Shown here: positions 5,290-5,485 of the stretch, in pieces | Layout: every line of letters starts with the position of its first letter | How positions within the stretch are numbered: the stretch's first letter is position 1 | Assembly: GCA_016293865.1 (NCBI GenBank) | Contig: JAEDDG010000057.1 | Span: 1-5,485, forward strand | Direction: 5' to 3' | Length of the DNA stretch: 5,485 nucleotides | DNA from: Oscillospiraceae bacterium | GTDB taxonomy: Bacteria > Bacillota > Clostridia > Oscillospirales > Oscillospiraceae | Made by a program: the position numbers and the translations under genes | The notes under the pieces: generated by a model | Databases searched by the model: none | The model's input: the letters and a program-made list of their open reading frames with translations, nothing else | What the model was told of the DNA's origin: nothing

Positions 5290-5318
5290 TTGACAAAAGA
5301 GTCCGTCTTTAGTATAAT
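5290..5318 (+). promoter_or_regulatory. Consensus SigA promoter of the tRNA-Val/tRNA-Asp cluster
   Basis: TTGACA (5290-5295) and TATAAT (5313-5318) are perfect consensus hexamers with a 17-base spacer, typical of highly expressed stable-RNA genes. Transcription should begin near 5325, about 27 bases before tRNA-Val. The site lies 58 bases after the carboxypeptidase stop codon. Confidence 0.92.
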
Positions 5319-5320
5319 AA

Positions 5321-5346
5321 CACTCGCCGCTGAAAAGCGGCGAGTG
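5321..5346 (+). repeat. Perfect 10-bp inverted repeat at the tRNA transcription start
   Basis: CACTCGCCGC (5321-5330) and GCGGCGAGTG (5337-5346) are exact complements around the loop TGAAAA. The palindrome starts two bases after the -10 hexamer and spans the expected start site, so only about the inner five or six pairs would be in the RNA if transcription starts at 5325. No T tract follows. It could be a DNA operator, a short 5' hairpin in the tRNA precursor or a processing element. Confidence 0.75.
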
Positions 5347-5351
5347 CATCC

Positions 5352-5427
5352 GGGAGCATAGCTCAGCTGGGAGAGCACATGCCTTACAAGCATGGGGTCA
5401 CAGGTTCGAGCCCTGTTGTTCCCACCA
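5352..5427 (+). tRNA. trnV(uac): tRNA-Val (anticodon UAC)
   Basis: This is a complete 76-nt tRNA with encoded CCA (5425-5427). The acceptor stem GGGAGCA pairs with TGTTCCC (one G-U). The anticodon stem CATGC/GCATG encloses CTTACAA, giving anticodon UAC for GUA/GUN valine codons. The T-arm ACAGG/CCTGT with loop TTCGAGC is perfect. It is the first gene of a tRNA cluster, five bases before tRNA-Asp. Confidence 0.97.
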
Positions 5428-5432
5428 TTCCT

Positions 5433-5485
5433 GGCCGAGTAGTTCAGTTGGTTAGAACGCCAGCCTGTCACGCTGGAGGTCGAGG
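5433..5485 (+). tRNA. trnD(guc): tRNA-Asp (anticodon GUC), cut by window end
   Basis: The first 53 bases of a tRNA are visible. The 5' acceptor strand is GGCCGAG, followed by the D-arm with AGTTGGTTAG. The anticodon stem CCAGC/GCTGG encloses CTGTCAC, giving anticodon GUC for aspartate. The T-arm and the 3' acceptor strand lie beyond the window. A Val-Asp order is common in Firmicute tRNA clusters, so more tRNA genes may follow. Confidence 0.9.

Noticed and set aside
5268..5471. Minus-strand 67-codon reading at the right edge
   Set aside because: It is antisense to tRNA-Val and tRNA-Asp (the RARTCDPMLVRHVLSQLSYAPG artefact type) and crosses their promoter.
1..5485. CRISPR array or complete insertion sequence
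   Set aside because: No regularly spaced direct repeats and no transposase gene are visible; the only repeat set is the three alternating copies near 360-425.

Overview
The window looks like chromosomal DNA of a moderately GC-rich anaerobic Firmicute, most likely a clostridial gut bacterium of the Oscillospiraceae/Ruminococcaceae type. This rests on a TnpV-family mobile-element gene, near-consensus SigA promoters on the tRNA genes, AGGAGG-type ribosome binding sites, CCA-encoding tRNA genes and the clostridial style of the signalling and cell-wall genes. No species can be named from the sequence alone.

Left edge (1-430): a shortened, probably defective tnpV gene runs on the minus strand towards the window start. 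Behind it lies an AT-richer stretch with three alternating copies of one 8-bp motif, which form two mutually exclusive hairpins; one of them resembles the tRNA terminator. Next comes a minus-strand tRNA-Leu(UAG) at 432-516 with its promoter at 587-615. Mobile-element sequence directly at the 3' end of a tRNA gene suggests the edge of an integrated or decayed island.

Centre-left (about 600-1000): no intact gene is present. Reading the minus strand across one frame change at about 828-834 gives a coherent protein of about 87 residues containing an R-N-x3-H motif (RNQFVH), as in HEPN-fold families. I read it as a broken gene that follows the histidine kinase gene.

Centre (998-3526, minus strand): a tight three-gene operon encodes a membrane-anchored ComEA-like helix-hairpin-helix protein, an OmpR/PhoB-type response regulator and a histidine kinase with a Cache-like extracytoplasmic sensor. 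The first two overlap at ATGA, and the kinase overlaps the regulator by 23 bases from a TTG start.

Right (3527-5232, plus strand): a 200-bp divergent intergenic region carries a recognisable promoter and leader hairpins. It is followed by a D-alanyl-D-alanine carboxypeptidase (peptidase S11, DacA/DacF-like) with a transmembrane anchor and an unusual arginine-rich cytoplasmic tail. The divergent layout makes peptidoglycan maturation a candidate target of the two-component system, but this is inference. The window ends with a consensus promoter, a perfect palindrome at the predicted transcription start, tRNA-Val(UAC) and the first 53 bases of tRNA-Asp(GUC).

No CRISPR array, complete insertion sequence or recognisable new multi-gene system is visible. 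The most interesting signals are the frameshifted HEPN-like remnant, the triple inverted repeat beside tRNA-Leu, the ComEA/two-component operon and the carboxypeptidase tail.
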